Shown here piece after piece: positions 33,755 to 45,022 of a DNA stretch of 64,000 nucleotides. The notes under the pieces were generated by a model. That model worked only from the letters and a program-made list of their open reading frames with translations. It did no database searches and had not been told where the DNA came from. Position 1 is the first letter of the stretch, and each line of letters opens with the position of its first letter. The DNA comes from Terramyces sp. JEL0728 (Eukaryota; Chytridiomycota; Chytridiomycetes; Rhizophydiales; Terramycetaceae): contig JADIIU010000009.1 of assembly GCA_027603945.1 (NCBI GenBank), forward strand, positions 1 to 64,000, written 5' to 3'. The position numbers and the translations under genes were made by a program.

Positions 33755-35325
33755 ATGCTACAAAACCAACTGAATCCAGGCTTGCTCCATGCAAAGGCGC
33801 GACGAGCAGCGGTAGAAAAAAGAGAAATGGAGAGTAGAAAGCGGATAGATAATCGTCGGGATTTATTAAAAGAACTGCACCACGACACGCTGCATTTATC
33901 AACGATTGCCTCGGACATTAGAGTAGACCATATGAGACGCACTAGACAGCATGAAATGCAGCAACTAGAAAGGGATACTATTAGAGAGCATTTGGAAGAG
34001 CAACAGCGTGCCAAACAGATCCAAGAAGATCTGCGAAAGGAAGAAGAGATGGTTCGGGAAATGGAGTTATATCACCAAAACCAAGTCAATGAGCAGAAAT
34101 TGAGACAGTCTATTAGAGAAAATAGCTCTGAATTACGGGAATTGGAAAAGAAGCTTAATTACGCTTATATGAACAAAGAAAGATCTCTACAGTTAAAAGA
34201 AAAGGAGTTGCTGAGCGCTAAAAAGAAGGTTATCGAGTCTAATTACAGGCGGAAGACCAAGCGCTCTATGCTACTTGGAAAGAGCAAGCTGAAATTGCAG
34301 AATTGGAAGAAAAGGAAAAGGAAAAGAAAAACCAAGAAAGAGCAGTTGACTATCACAAAGCATTGCATCATCAATTGGAAGAAAACGAAGAAAAGAAACA
34401 AAAGGAATATGAAATATTCTTGAAAGAAAAGGAAATGGTGGATAAAATAGTCCAGAAAATCACCGAAGAAAATGAGCGGTACAATCAACTAATTTCAGCG
34501 AAGCTAGATCTAGACTTGAAAAACAAGAAGAAACAAAGAAATTCGTTGAGCAGTTTATGCACGAAAGAGAGAAATGGAAGGAAGAAGAAAGACTCCGCCA
34601 AGAAGAAGAAAACAGAAAAATCGCAGAGTTTGCCCAATTACAAAAGCTTCGGGAAGAAAAGGTTGAAATTAAGAAAAAGACTATTGCTGCGGGCAAAGAT
34701 GCGATCTATGATAAATTGGCAGCCGAGATTGAGCACCAGGATAGAATGAAGGCAGAACTAGAAGATTTGAGGATAGACTTGGCTCAAGAAGAACAAGAAG
34801 CCCAAGCCAGAAGAAAAGAACACGAAATGCTTCAGCAACGAATTCAGAAGCGTTTGGAAACAATCGATGCGTATCAAGCGCAAGTTGCCGACAAAAAGAG
34901 ACGCATCGAACAAGAAACACTTGAAGAAGAAAAGTTTAGAGATAAAGTAACAACTAATTAATGTAGCTCATGCAAAAATTCGCTGAAGACGATCGTTTAG
35001 AACAATTGAAACAATCTGTGCGTCGTATGAAGCAATTAGAACACCGTAGGGCTGTTGATGAGTTAGTGAAAGAAAGAAAGAGAATTCACGAAGCCAACGA
35101 GATTGAAAAGAAACGCCTTGAAAACATTGAATCGGAATTAAGCAGATATAGAGCCGAAGTGATTGAACAAGAAAGACAAAGATTGCTCCGAGAACACGCT
35201 TCCAAGTTGGCTGGCTTTTTGCCAAAAGTAAGTTTCATTAACAAAAGGGTGTGCTTCGTGATAAGAAAGACTTGGAATTATTTGACCAAGAATTCGTAAA
35301 GAAATTTGGTGAAACAAAAATATAA
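33755..35325 (+). CDS. MNS1: MNS1 (axonemal microtubule inner protein)
   Basis: Flagellar coiled-coil protein of 496 residues in five exons (33755-34228, 34249-34478, 34499-34947, 34968-35227, 35248-35325), all four introns exactly 20 nt. Identity rests on the C-terminal block KFAEDDRLEQLK, MKQLEHRRAVDELVKERK and LLREHASKLAGFLPKGVL, and on LNYAYMNKERSLQLKEKEL further up. MNS1 lies inside the A-tubule of outer doublets and is needed for assembly and motility in flagella and cilia. Length matches the vertebrate protein (about 495). With TTLL2 it forms a convergent pair, 47 bp between stop codons. It is direct evidence for a motile flagellum. Confidence 0.93.
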
Positions 35326-35372
35326 ATATTTGTGTTATTTCAAACAATTATTATCGATACACTTGCTACATA

Positions 35373-36818
35373 TTAAATTTCCTCCTGATTTCGGTAATCA
35401 GGGCTTTCATTTTTGGCTGAATTAACAATTATTACATCTCCAACTTTAGGCAACGGATCCAGCGAGTGGTTTAGCTCTGGACTTGGGAATATCTTTTGGT
35501 AGCGTCCACATTTAGATGGAGCCCACAAGTTTTTGGTTTGGACTGTTGGTGGTGGTTGAGCAAGTCCTAAATTAGCATGAATTACTTGTGCGTCTCATTT
35601 TCAATTTAGATTTATCCAGCTGCGACTTATATTCGTGCGCTAAATCGCCGTCTTCAGCTGCTAAATCCAATAGCAGCATCATATCGAGCAGCAATGGCCG
35701 TTTAACTTGTACGTCTATTTGGGTATCTACAGAAAGAGCTGGACTGAGGTTAATTTCCAAGATCCATGTTTTCAGGTTACTGTCAATAATGAAATCAAAC
35801 CCATATAGTTCAAAGCATCCTTGGGGTTGAGGAGGCACTTCTTGAGCAACAGGAAGCATAGTCAATATCACCAACGCTTTGATTCTTTCCCAAATTTCAT
35901 CGAAATCTATATTTCTACCGTTTAAATGGTCCTTTAATTTTTCAAAATTCCATTTACAGCCCGGTCCTACATCATCTTTTTCCTGGTTCAACGTTGGTGA
36001 CAATTTGTTGATTGAAGTATTCGTCAAGTGAGAAAACATATTTCCCAAGTTGTTTAGTCCATAAGGTTCCTTTGGTTATTTGGAATTTACGGTCGCAAAT
36101 CTAGTTAGGCCGTCCTGATAGAGGTAGATAACCAGCGGATTATAGGATCGTACAAGGACGTAGCTTGTTAATTTCCCCTTACCATCTGATATCAAATTTG
36201 TATCCGGATATCAGTAACGGATTTGAAATGTACTTTTGCACGACGGCACTGGATTAACAAAGCAGTACTTGCAGTCATATGATAATTCGTGCAATTCGCG
36301 AAATACAAATATTCCGCGTCCTCTAGATAGATCTGCTGGTTTGCATATCCAAATAGACTACTGTTAGCGCCGTTCACCTTTTCTCCCCGCTCGTCTTCTT
36401 GGTGGACATATCGCATATATTTCTTGAATTCAGTTGGAACGGAAAATGAAAGAGGAAAGAAATCATACACACTCCCATAGAGGAATTTCATTGTTCTCAG
36501 TAATCTAACGAGCGTGTCCTGGCATTAAAACAGGATACTTTCTTTGTGATAATTGACGTTTTTGGAAAGTGGTTCAATCTTTGAAAGCTTTGACATTCCT
36601 CATAATCAGCTTTCCGAAATCTGGTTCCTTTTATAAGTATTTCGTACCTTTCCAGTACAAGTTCCAGTAATTCGACTGTCCTTCCTCATAGGCAATCCAA
36701 CCTGTCAAATGAATTTGAGAATACCGAGACTGTCCAATACCTGTCGTAAGAGCGCCGGAGATGAATCTCCTATTCTATAAATTAATGGCCGATGCGATTT
36801 TCTGTCTTCATACATCAT
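35373..36818 (-). CDS. TTLL2: tubulin tyrosine ligase-like protein, TTLL2 type
   Basis: ATP-grasp ligase that adds glutamate chains to tubulin, usually in axonemes. Nine exons (36726-36818, 36648-36702, 36539-36627, 36378-36518, 36269-36357, 36183-36248, 36091-36163, 35586-36069, 35373-35566) give 427 residues; the eight introns are 19-23 nt. Motifs: [82 protein letters not shown] and [12 protein letters not shown] followed by LEINLSPAL. The order and the FRKADY/NPLLI details fit TTLL2 best. The frame is open above 36818 but lacks another ATG. Its density of very small exons is the highest in the window. Confidence 0.9.
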
Positions 36819-36968
36819 TTTTCGCGGTTGGTTGACGGAATACGATAATTGAATTACATATTCATTGGATATCGGAGATTTAATCAAGTGATAATAACCT
36901 CTACGGACTCTCAACTAAAAAATACCATAATTATATTTTTCTACTGGCAGTTTATTTAATATTTGAAA

Positions 36969-37358
36969 TTACAAAAATGCTACAGCGCAATAAAAGACCG
37001 CAAGGCTGAATGCAGACTTTGAACCGGACGTTGTAGTTTGCGCAGCTGTTGTGGATTGGTATCCGACCGCACTGGTTTGAACTGCTGCAGCACTTTGAGT
37101 TGGTGCAACAGTGGTTGCAATTGCAGTAGGTGAAGCAACGCTAGTTGGCAAATTGAATAAAGCAGAGTTGACTGAAGTGCCAGGGAATACACAGAATCCA
37201 CCGGCGTTAGGATCAGATAATTGAAAAGACGCAAATACACATTCCAACCCAGCTGCACATTGGATTTTGTTTGGCCCACCACACTTTGGAGGGATGACAA
37301 TGGTATCTTGACCATTTAATGCTTGAACTGCACCAAAAATAGCGAGTAGGAATTGCAT
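36969..37358 (-). CDS. small Cys-rich secreted protein with GPI-type tail (copy 1)
   Basis: A 129-residue intronless protein: signal peptide MQFLLAIFGAVQALNG, a short cysteine module CGGPNKIQCAAGLECVF ending GGFCVF, a Ser/Thr/Ala-rich stretch, and a hydrophobic C-terminus (FSLAVFYCAVAFL) typical of GPI attachment. The cysteine spacing echoes a shortened fungal CBM1 carbohydrate-binding module, but the binding aromatics are not clear, so that is only a resemblance. Probably a cell-surface protein. Similar layouts occur at 38368-38748 and 58065-58397. The ATG at 37358 is preferred because it begins the signal peptide. Confidence 0.7.
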   Translation of the reverse strand: MQFLLAIFGAVQALNGQDTIVIPPKCGGPNKIQCAAGLECVFASFQLSDPNAGGFCVFPGTSVNSALFNLPTSVASPTAIATTVAPTQSAAAVQTSAVGYQSTTAAQTTTSGSKSAFSLAVFYCAVAFL

Positions 37359-37490
37359 TCGATTTTTACAAACTTTTACAAAGGAACCGCAAAATAAAAG
37401 CGGTTTGTGTTCGTAGTTTTGGCAGCAGATTTTGGAACTGAGGTCTGCATAAAGTACGCACGGATGCATGAGAAATAAACTTTTTCAATA

Positions 37491-38225
37491 ATGGAGTCTG
37501 ACTGGCAGATAGTAGAGAGCGCGGACTTAATAGGTAAAACAGAAACTAGTTCAGATACTAGAGATATCAACGGAGATATCAACAGAGCGGAAATAGAAGA
37601 GAAAGCTGAAATTAAGGATTCTACTTATGAAATATCTACACGAGTTGCGTTCTCTTTAAAGACTTGTTTGCTTGCTTTCTTATTGATTTCGCAACCGTTA
37701 CTATTTTCAATCGTTTGCAGCAGCATTTCATTTCAAACCACTCAAGAAGTGGATTTCAGCTCCCAAGCCATTTACATGGACTCTTTTTACTCAGTGAATC
37801 AGCATCGATGGATGGGTCTGGAAAATAAGACTATTGGAATATATTACGATACAAAGCAGAATATTTTTGAGTTACTGGATGGTTGTAGTAGAAAAATTGA
37901 ATATTATGGAGAAATGGTTATCGCCAAATTGCAACCGAGGGCTGAAATACCTGTAGAATCCGATGTGAATCATTTATTCAAGTATTATAATCAGGTACTA
38001 AAGAAGTCTGTGGAAAGTGTAAAGGAGCATTTCTCGACAATATCTCGTGTTTTTTACCGTGTTGCCAATCAGTGGAACAAGTTCTTTAGATGTATGACTA
38101 GAGCGCATTGGGCACACAGAATGTTTGGGTACAATTTTGTTGATTATCTTTACAACTTGAAATTGATTTCGCGCAGTTCTCTGTTTGAGAAATTCAGCGA
38201 CTGCGTTAACGAATCTTCAAATTGA
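37491..38225 (+). CDS. single-pass membrane protein, unidentified
   Basis: A 244-residue intronless frame opening with ATG 132 bp from the divergent copy-1 gene. The first 50 or so residues are acidic and hydrophilic; a hydrophobic segment at about 56-79 (LLAFLLISQPLLFSIVCSSI) probably spans the membrane; the remaining 165 residues are hydrophilic, with several aromatic and basic residues and cysteines near DGCSRK, FFRCMT and SDCVNES. There is no cleavable signal, so type II topology is likely. I recognise no family. It lies between two members of the small GPI-type family. Confidence 0.6.
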   Translation: MESDWQIVESADLIGKTETSSDTRDINGDINRAEIEEKAEIKDSTYEISTRVAFSLKTCLLAFLLISQPLLFSIVCSSISFQTTQEVDFSSQAIYMDSFYSVNQHRWMGLENKTIGIYYDTKQNIFELLDGCSRKIEYYGEMVIAKLQPRAEIPVESDVNHLFKYYNQVLKKSVESVKEHFSTISRVFYRVANQWNKFFRCMTRAHWAHRMFGYNFVDYLYNLKLISRSSLFEKFSDCVNESSN

Positions 38226-38367
38226 ATAAATATTATTGGACTATTCAAGTCGAACCAGGTCTCCCTGCTTTAAATCAGTAAACAATAGCGCTGAATGATA
38301 ATTCAAAGTGTGGTATTAAAGAGACAACTAATTCCTCATGCGAGTCTGTTTATTTTATAAAGTGGAC

Positions 38368-38748
38368 CTAAAGGGCAATCAAGACTGCTAATACTGCCAA
38401 GCCAGCCCCGGTGGTTAATCCACTGTTTGGCTGCACGGTTGGGTAGGATGGTGGAGGGCCGGTGGTGGTAGTAGTGGTTGGTAATGCAGTTGTGTTTTGC
38501 GCAATTGTAGTTGTTGCATTAACAGAGGTGCTATTTCCAGCTGTCCCGTTTACAGCAACTGTTGGGCTTGGTCCATCGGTGATCGTGTTAGTTGCACTCA
38601 ATTGTGAAGGAGTTAGACAAAGACCAATGGTATTGCCACCAGGGATTACACAGGCAAGTCCTTTAGCGCATGTTTTTTGGGATGAACCACCGCATGTTGG
38701 AATTTGAGCATTTGCAATTGCAGCTAGTAGCAGAGCGAGCACCTGCAT
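38368..38748 (-). CDS. small Cys-rich secreted protein with GPI-type tail (copy 2)
   Basis: A 126-residue intronless relative of the protein at 36969-37358. It has signal peptide MQVLALLLAAIANAQ, the cysteine module CGGSSQKTCAKGLACVI ending GLCLTPS, a Thr/Asn-rich stalk with several N-T/S sites (NGTAGNST) and a hydrophobic end (GLAVLAVLIAL) fitting a GPI signal. Shared features with copy 1 are the CGG start, the C-A-x-G-L-x-C-V spacing and the final glycine-cysteine. Likely surface-exposed; ligand unknown. Confidence 0.7.
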   Translation of the reverse strand: MQVLALLLAAIANAQIPTCGGSSQKTCAKGLACVIPGGNTIGLCLTPSQLSATNTITDGPSPTVAVNGTAGNSTSVNATTTIAQNTTALPTTTTTTGPPPSYPTVQPNSGLTTGAGLAVLAVLIAL

Positions 38749-38845
38749 TTAATCAATAATTGAATAACCTTTTTTTTCGTAGTTCAGGTTCCCAAAGTGT
38801 ACCGCACACCAGCCCACAAACGAAATTAGTGAATTAAATTATAGT

Positions 38846-39218
38846 TTATTTCTTCTTTTTCCTCGTGCTCTTTCTAGCTGGAGTCTTCTTTTTCGGCGGT
38901 GTTCCTTCGCTCGCTTCTTCTGCTTTTCGAAGCTTGTCAATCAATTCCTCATATTCTTCGAATGGTAAAACAAAATCTTCTTGCGGTATTTCCTCCTCTT
39001 GTTTCTCGTTAATCTAGCCTTACCTCTGACAGTCCTTTCAGGTCGTATAATGCGTCCAGGTATGCTTTTATTTCGCCAATAGAGATATTCGTTCCCATGT
39101 TGGCTACTAGGTATCTGTGTATATTTATTAGTCTGAAACTAGTGTGTATTCCGATGGGCCGGTATAAAATTATCGCTTGGTATAGAGCTGTTTCTATCTG
39201 TGGTGTCCAAACACTCAT
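38846..39218 (-). CDS. EAF7: NuA4 histone acetyltransferase subunit Eaf7/MRGBP
   Basis: A 117-residue nuclear protein in two exons (39024-39218, 38846-39004) with a 19-nt intron. The conserved core reads WTPQIETALYQAIILYRPIG, then GIHTSFRLINIHRYL and a second helix ending LDALYDLKGLSE, matching MRGBP/Eaf7, which binds the MRG protein of NuA4/TIP60. After the acidic DFVLPFEEYEELIDKLR segment it ends in a lysine-rich tail. The family protein is usually longer, the difference lying in the tail. Only 21 bp separate its ATG from that of the divergent PSF2 gene. Confidence 0.85.
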
Positions 39219-39239
39219 TTTTCAATCTGAGATCACGAA

Positions 39240-39818
39240 ATGGAATTCCAAGAATTTCTGGCAGAGGATGAATTGATTGAGATAATTACAAATAAGAATA
39301 TCAAGCAGTTGAAGCTGGCGACAGTAATCCTATTATAACAAGGGAACCTTTGGACCGTTCAGACCCTTGCAAAAAGTTAAAGTCCCATTATGGCTGGCGA
39401 TATTCCTTAAACAAAAACAGCAGTGCAATATCACTCCTCCACCTTGGTTCAGTGTCGGTACGGAATTACTTATAAAGATCATTTGAAGGGCATCTTGGAA
39501 CAGGAACGAGAAACAAATTTTGCCAAATTACCCTACAGTTTCCTGGAGATCTCAAGCATCCTTCTAGACAAGTAATAGAAATTAACCAAGCTGTTCGGAT
39601 GATATCGAGCAACACTGGAAAATCAGGAGTTTACTAACAGATATCAGAGAAGTGCGACATAGCAAGATTCGTACTGGTATAGAGGCTATAGACGGACAGT
39701 ATTTACAGGTGATTTTTGTTTCATTCAGGTTAATAATCTTGGACAGCTGGAAATCGAGTCCATTCGGCCATTTTTCACCAAGGCTTCAAATTTACTGCGA
39801 GATTTATCTGTTGAATAA
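39240..39818 (+). CDS. PSF2: GINS complex subunit PSF2
   Basis: Replication-fork factor of 166 residues; GINS binds Cdc45 and MCM2-7 to form the active helicase. Five exons (39240-39323, 39343-39457, 39478-39571, 39591-39708, 39729-39818) are joined through introns of 19, 20, 19 and 20 nt. The product has MEFQEFLAEDELIEII, GPFRPLQKVKVPLWLAIFLK, LPYSFLEISSILL, SDDIEQHWKIRSLLTDIREV and the C-terminal NNLGQLEIESIRPF, all diagnostic for PSF2. No single exon is long enough to stand out, so it is easily missed. Confidence 0.93.
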
Positions 39819-40145
39819 ATAATTGTATCCAAAGAACGAGTTTGCTCTCTAATGTGTCATTTGGACGTGCACTTGTCTATTTCATATCGAGTAAAAGTGA
39901 ATTCAACGCCAGCCCTAATTTGAATGAAACTTTCCGAGGCGTCGCACATTACATCCATAGCTGCGACTGAGACACGAAATTGGCGGGCAGACAGACCAAG
40001 CAAACCAATTCGGGCACTATTTTGTGCTGTCCAACCACCTTGACCGTATCAAAGGAGCTAAATCAAAATTCACACAAATCCCAATTCGGGATCCTTGCAC
40101 GCCACTTTGAAAAAGTAACGCCAAATTGTTTCCCTAACAACCTCA
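39819..40145. other. intergenic region between PSF2 and myosin V
   Basis: 327 bases. I see no conserved frame, RNA gene or clear repeat; it presumably holds the PSF2 3' end and the myosin promoter. Confidence 0.6.
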
Positions 40146-43100
40146 ATGTCCAGCGACAAATTGGAGGTTTACACTAAAGGAACCAAGGCATGGTTCAAAG
40201 ATGCGCAAGAAGGCTACGTTGTTGCAACAATGGTTGAAAAGGCCGTTCAAGACAAAAAGTTAATCATGAAATTCACCATCGATGCAACAAACAAAGTAAC
40301 CAATAACTAATGTCAGGAAGAGAAATTCGAGCAATTGATCTCCAAGCTTGAAGCAAACAACTACGATGACTTGCCAGCCCTCAAGAATCCGCCAAGATTA
40401 GAAGGAGCCGATGACTTGACCAATCTTTCGTATTTACATGAGTATTTAGTGTTAATTGTAGAGCTGCTGTATTGCACAGTGTCAGGATCCGTTATTTGCA
40501 AGAAATCATTTATACTTACTCTGGATTGGTGCTGATTGCTATGAACCCTTTCAGAAGAATGAATATTTACACCGCGGAAATTATGCGACAGTATGCGGGG
40601 AGGCCAAGACATGAACTTGAACCTCATTTGGTAATCGATTGCTTATCTAGTTTGCGATTGCTGAAGAAGCGTATCGTAAGATGATTAATGAAAAGGTTAA
40701 TCAATCCATTATTGTGTCTGGTGAATCTGGTGCTGGTAAAACTCAATCCGCAAAGTATGTAATGAGATACTTTGCTACTGTTGATGAATTATCAACATCA
40801 AGGGCAGGATCGGCAACTGATATCGCAAACAGCTCCACTTCAATTGAAGACGCTGTGTTGTCCACCAATCCTATTATGGAAGCTTTCGGTAACTCCAAAA
40901 CTACTCGTAACGACAACTCTTCACGTTTCGGTAAATATATCGAAATATTGTTTGAAAAGAAGCCGCACGATCCTGCTTCAGTCACAATTGTTGGTGCTAG
41001 AATCCGCACCTATCTTTTAGAGAGATCTAGATTGACTTTCCAGCCCGATTCAGAAAGAAACTATCACATTTTCTACCAACTTTGTGCAGCGGCTCCTGCT
41101 GCTGAACGAGCTGAATTAGGGATTGGCGCTTGGGATTCATTCTTCTATTTGAACCAGGGCAAAACCGGCACTGTCAATGGCGTTGATGATGCTGAAGAAT
41201 TCGCAATAACTCAAAAAGGGATGTCTGTTGTTGGTATTTCTGTATCTACCCAATGGGACATTTTCAAGATCTGCGCTGCTTTACTGCACATTGGTAATAT
41301 CAAGATCACAGATAGCAGAGGTGCAGCCCAAATTGATGAAAACGACCATGCATTGGGGATCGCCAGTAAACTGTTGGGTGTTGATCCTGCCGAATTCCGC
41401 AAATGGCTGATCAAGAAGCAAATTACTACCCGTTCTGAAAAGATTATTTCTGACGCCAACACATACCAAGCAATCACATCGCGTGATTCTATTGCCAAGT
41501 ATATTTACAGTTTGTTGTTCGATTGGATTGTCAAAATTGTAAATACAAAGTTAGATACAGTCCAAACCTCCAAGGAAGGCAGATTCATCGGGGTTCTTGA
41601 TATTTACGGTTTCGAACACTTTCAAAAGAATTCCTTTGAGCAATTCTGCATCAACTATGCCAACGAAAAACTACAGCAAGAATTTACTAGACATGTATTT
41701 AAATTGGAACAAGAAGAATACGTTGCAGAGCAGATTTCATGGTCCTTTATCGATTTCAGTGATAACCAGCCTTGTATAGATATGATTGAAAACAAGCTTG
41801 GTATCCTTGACTTGCTTGATGAAGAATCTAGATTGCCATCCGGTGCTGACGACTCTTTGATAACAAAGCTATACCAGCGTTTTGGAACTGCAGAACACAA
41901 GTTCTTTGAAAAACCAAGATTCGGACAAAAAGAATTTGTCATCAAGCACTATGCTCTTGATGTGAGCTATCAAATTGAAGGCTTCATCGAAAAGAACAAG
42001 GATACAGTGTCTGAAGAACAGCTCAAAATGTTGAACGACTCTTCATTTGAATTCTTGAGGGAAGTTATTTACATTGAGCCAGAACCAGAAAAGACATCGC
42101 CGCAACCACCTAGGGGAAGAGCAGGCGGAAACAAGAAACCAACTCTAGGATCTATTTTCAAAAACTCACTCATCAAACTTATGGACACTCTCAGACAAAC
42201 CAATCCTCATTACATCAGATGTATCAAGCCTAACCAGGCCAAAGTTGCGTTTGAATTTGAAGCCCACAATGTGCTTGGGCAATTGGTTGCTTGTGGTGTT
42301 TTGGAAACTATCAAGATTTCCAGAGCTGGCTATCCATCTAAACAAACTTTCAGCGAATTCGCATCTAGATACTACTTTCTTGTTCCATCATCTCAATGGA
42401 AGACAGATCCAAAAGTTCTGACTGAAAAAATTGTCAAGTCTGTTATCAAAGGGGATAACAAATACGAACTTGGTCTCCGCAAAGTCTTTTTCCGTGCTGG
42501 GCAATTGGCATACCTTGAAAAGATTCGTTCAGAAAAGTTTACTGCTATTGTAACTTTTATTCAAAAGTGCAGTATTAGAACTCTGCGCCAAAGGAAATAC
42601 CAACAGATGAAGAAATCTGCCATTACTATTCAAACTGCATACCGAGGATTCGCAGCTCGCAAATTTTACAAATCTATGCAACAAGAAGCTGCAGCTATCA
42701 AGATTCAAACTTGCATTCGTGGTGCACTGGCAAGAAAAAAGTACAAGAAAATCCGCTCGTCTGCCAGAAAAATCCAGAAAACATGGCGCCGGTATGTGCA
42801 CAAGAGAGAGTTCTTCAAAAACAGAGGAGAAAAATCTGCTTTGCGTATCCAAAAGGTTTGGCGGGGATACAAAGCTCGCAAACTCTACAAGAAAGAAATT
42901 CGCAAGATTGTTCTGGTGCAATCCTTGTATCGTAGAAAGAAGGCAATTAGAGACTTCAAGGCACTTAAGATTGAAGCAAGATCTGTTGGCAAGCTCAAGG
43001 AAACCAACTACAAGCTTGAATCCAAAGTTTTCGAATTGTCCCAATCCCTCGATGCAAAGAAGAAGGAAAATGTCGAAGTGTCCAAACACCTTGCATCACT

Positions 43101-44991
43101 GGAAGAGCAACTGGCAAGTTTGAGAGAAAAGTATCAAAAGATGGAAACCGACAGCAAAGCAAAAGGAAGCGGTGCTCAAGAAGAAACTGCAGAATTGCGC
43201 AAACAACTTGCTTCTGCCGTTGAATCCAGAGATATGCTTGTCAAGGAAACCGAAAAACTCCATGGTATGATTAGAAAGCGCGATGATAGCATCAACCACC
43301 TACAAACCGAAGTTGCAAACAGCCAAGCGGAAATCAAGAGGATGAAGGAAGACTTGAAGAACGCTCCAAAACAAGAAGATACTGCCACTGTAAATGCATT
43401 AAAGAAGGAAGTTGCTTCGCTCAGAGAGCAGATGGGACGTTTAGTCGCAGGAAAATACAGAACCGACCGTATTACTGAAAAGTTCTTGAACAACGACTAT
43501 GCTGCCGCTAACCCGCTACCTACTCCAGCTCCGGTACACACCTCGGCTGCTGCTCGTATGTCAATGTCCTTCTTTGAATCTGCCGCTCAAGTAACAGCCC
43601 GTGTCGCAGAATCCCTTGGACGTGGATCCTCTGACAGTCTTGCGCCAGAGCCAAAACGCAAAATTCAAGAAATTGTTATTGAAGATGATACCGAACAAAA
43701 AGATGTAAGATATTTAGCTAATTATAGCGTCCAATCAGAATGCTCGAGGCAAGGGATCTTGAAGACGAAGTTATTGATTCCCTTATCACCAACCTCAGAA
43801 TCCCGCTCCCAAGCACTCAAACGGTTGCAACCAGGAAAGAAATTTTCTTCCCAGCGCACTTGATTGGATACTTGCTATCTGAATTGCTGGAACACAAGAT
43901 GATTGATAGAATGCGTGATTTGCTCAACCACATTATGAGAGGTGACTGATTCCTAATTTAGCAATCCAACAATTAACAATGAAATTTGAAGACGACTATG
44001 TCTCTGCCTTCTGGTTATCCAATAACTATGAATTGATGAGCATAATTAAGACCGCGCGTCTTAGATTACCACGGCCATCTCTTCCAAACCAAGATGATGA
44101 ACAATCCGCCTCCGCTGTGTTGCAAACCGTTCACGTTGATCTCAAAAAAGTCATGCTTGAAATTTACCATGGATGGATTAAAGAATTCAAGAAACGTTTG
44201 GCCAACATGATTGTCCCTGCTGTCATTGAAAACCAATCACTCCCTGGATATATTTGCAAACAGAGCGGCGGTATCTGGTCGCAATGGGCTGCAAAGTCTG
44301 CTGCAACTTCGCAATTCTCCATTGACCAGCTGTTGAACTTCTTGAGCAAGTTGAGCAAGACTATGCGTTGCTATTACATGGAAGAATCCATGTCTCGCCA
44401 AATCCTGACTGAATTGCTACGTGTAATTGGTGTCAGTGCATTCAATCACTTGTTGATGAGAAAGAATTTCTGTACTTGGAAGAGAGGTAGCTAAGTTGTA
44501 ACTTTAGGTGTCCAGATTCAATATAATGTATCCAGATTGGAAGAATGGTGTACTGGACACGGTATTGCCGAAGCTACTTTGCATTTGCAACAGTTGATGC
44601 AAGCCGCTAAACTTTTGACTTTGAACAAGACCTCTGCTTCAGATATTGAAATGATCTTTGACGTCTGTTTCTTGTTGAACCCTACTCAAATCAAGAAACT
44701 GCTGTCTTTGTACTACGCAGCAGATTTTGATTCCCCAGTAAGAGAATTATTTAATTTTAGCTTTCAACTGACTTATTGAAAATTGTATCTAATAGAGCAG
44801 CAGTTAATGAAAAGTTGGATTCGTTATTGCTTGATCTGGACAGCTCTCCTGAATTTATTTACCCTGAACCTAGAAATGTGAAGCACATTGAAAAGTTTAT
44901 CCCAGCATGGATTGATTTACCTTATATCCAAGCAGTTCTTTCTGCTTCGTATGGTAGTAGCTCTGCTGTTGAAGCAACCCCACCACAATAA
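40146..44991 (+). CDS. MYO5: class V myosin heavy chain
   Basis: Actin-based cargo motor of 1,565 residues in eight exons (40146-40295, 40317-40441, 40462-40630, 40651-43704, 43728-43941, 43962-44486, 44508-44737, 44761-44991); introns 20-23 nt. Motor motifs: P-loop GESGAGKT near residue 172, NDNSSRFGKY (switch I), DIYGFEHFQKNSFEQ (switch II), PHYIRCIKPN. Six IQ-type repeats follow (IQTAYRGFAARKFY, IQTCIRGALARKKY and so on), then a coiled coil, a linker and the C-terminal dilute/cargo-binding domain (HLIGYLLSELLEHKMID, LLMRKNFCTWKRG, FLLNPTQIKKLLSLY). This matches yeast Myo2/Myo4 and animal myosin Va. The long third ORF block would look truncated unless the last four introns are removed. Confidence 0.95.
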
Positions 44992-45022
44992 AGACTACAT
45001 TTTCAATAGAAAGATTTATTGT

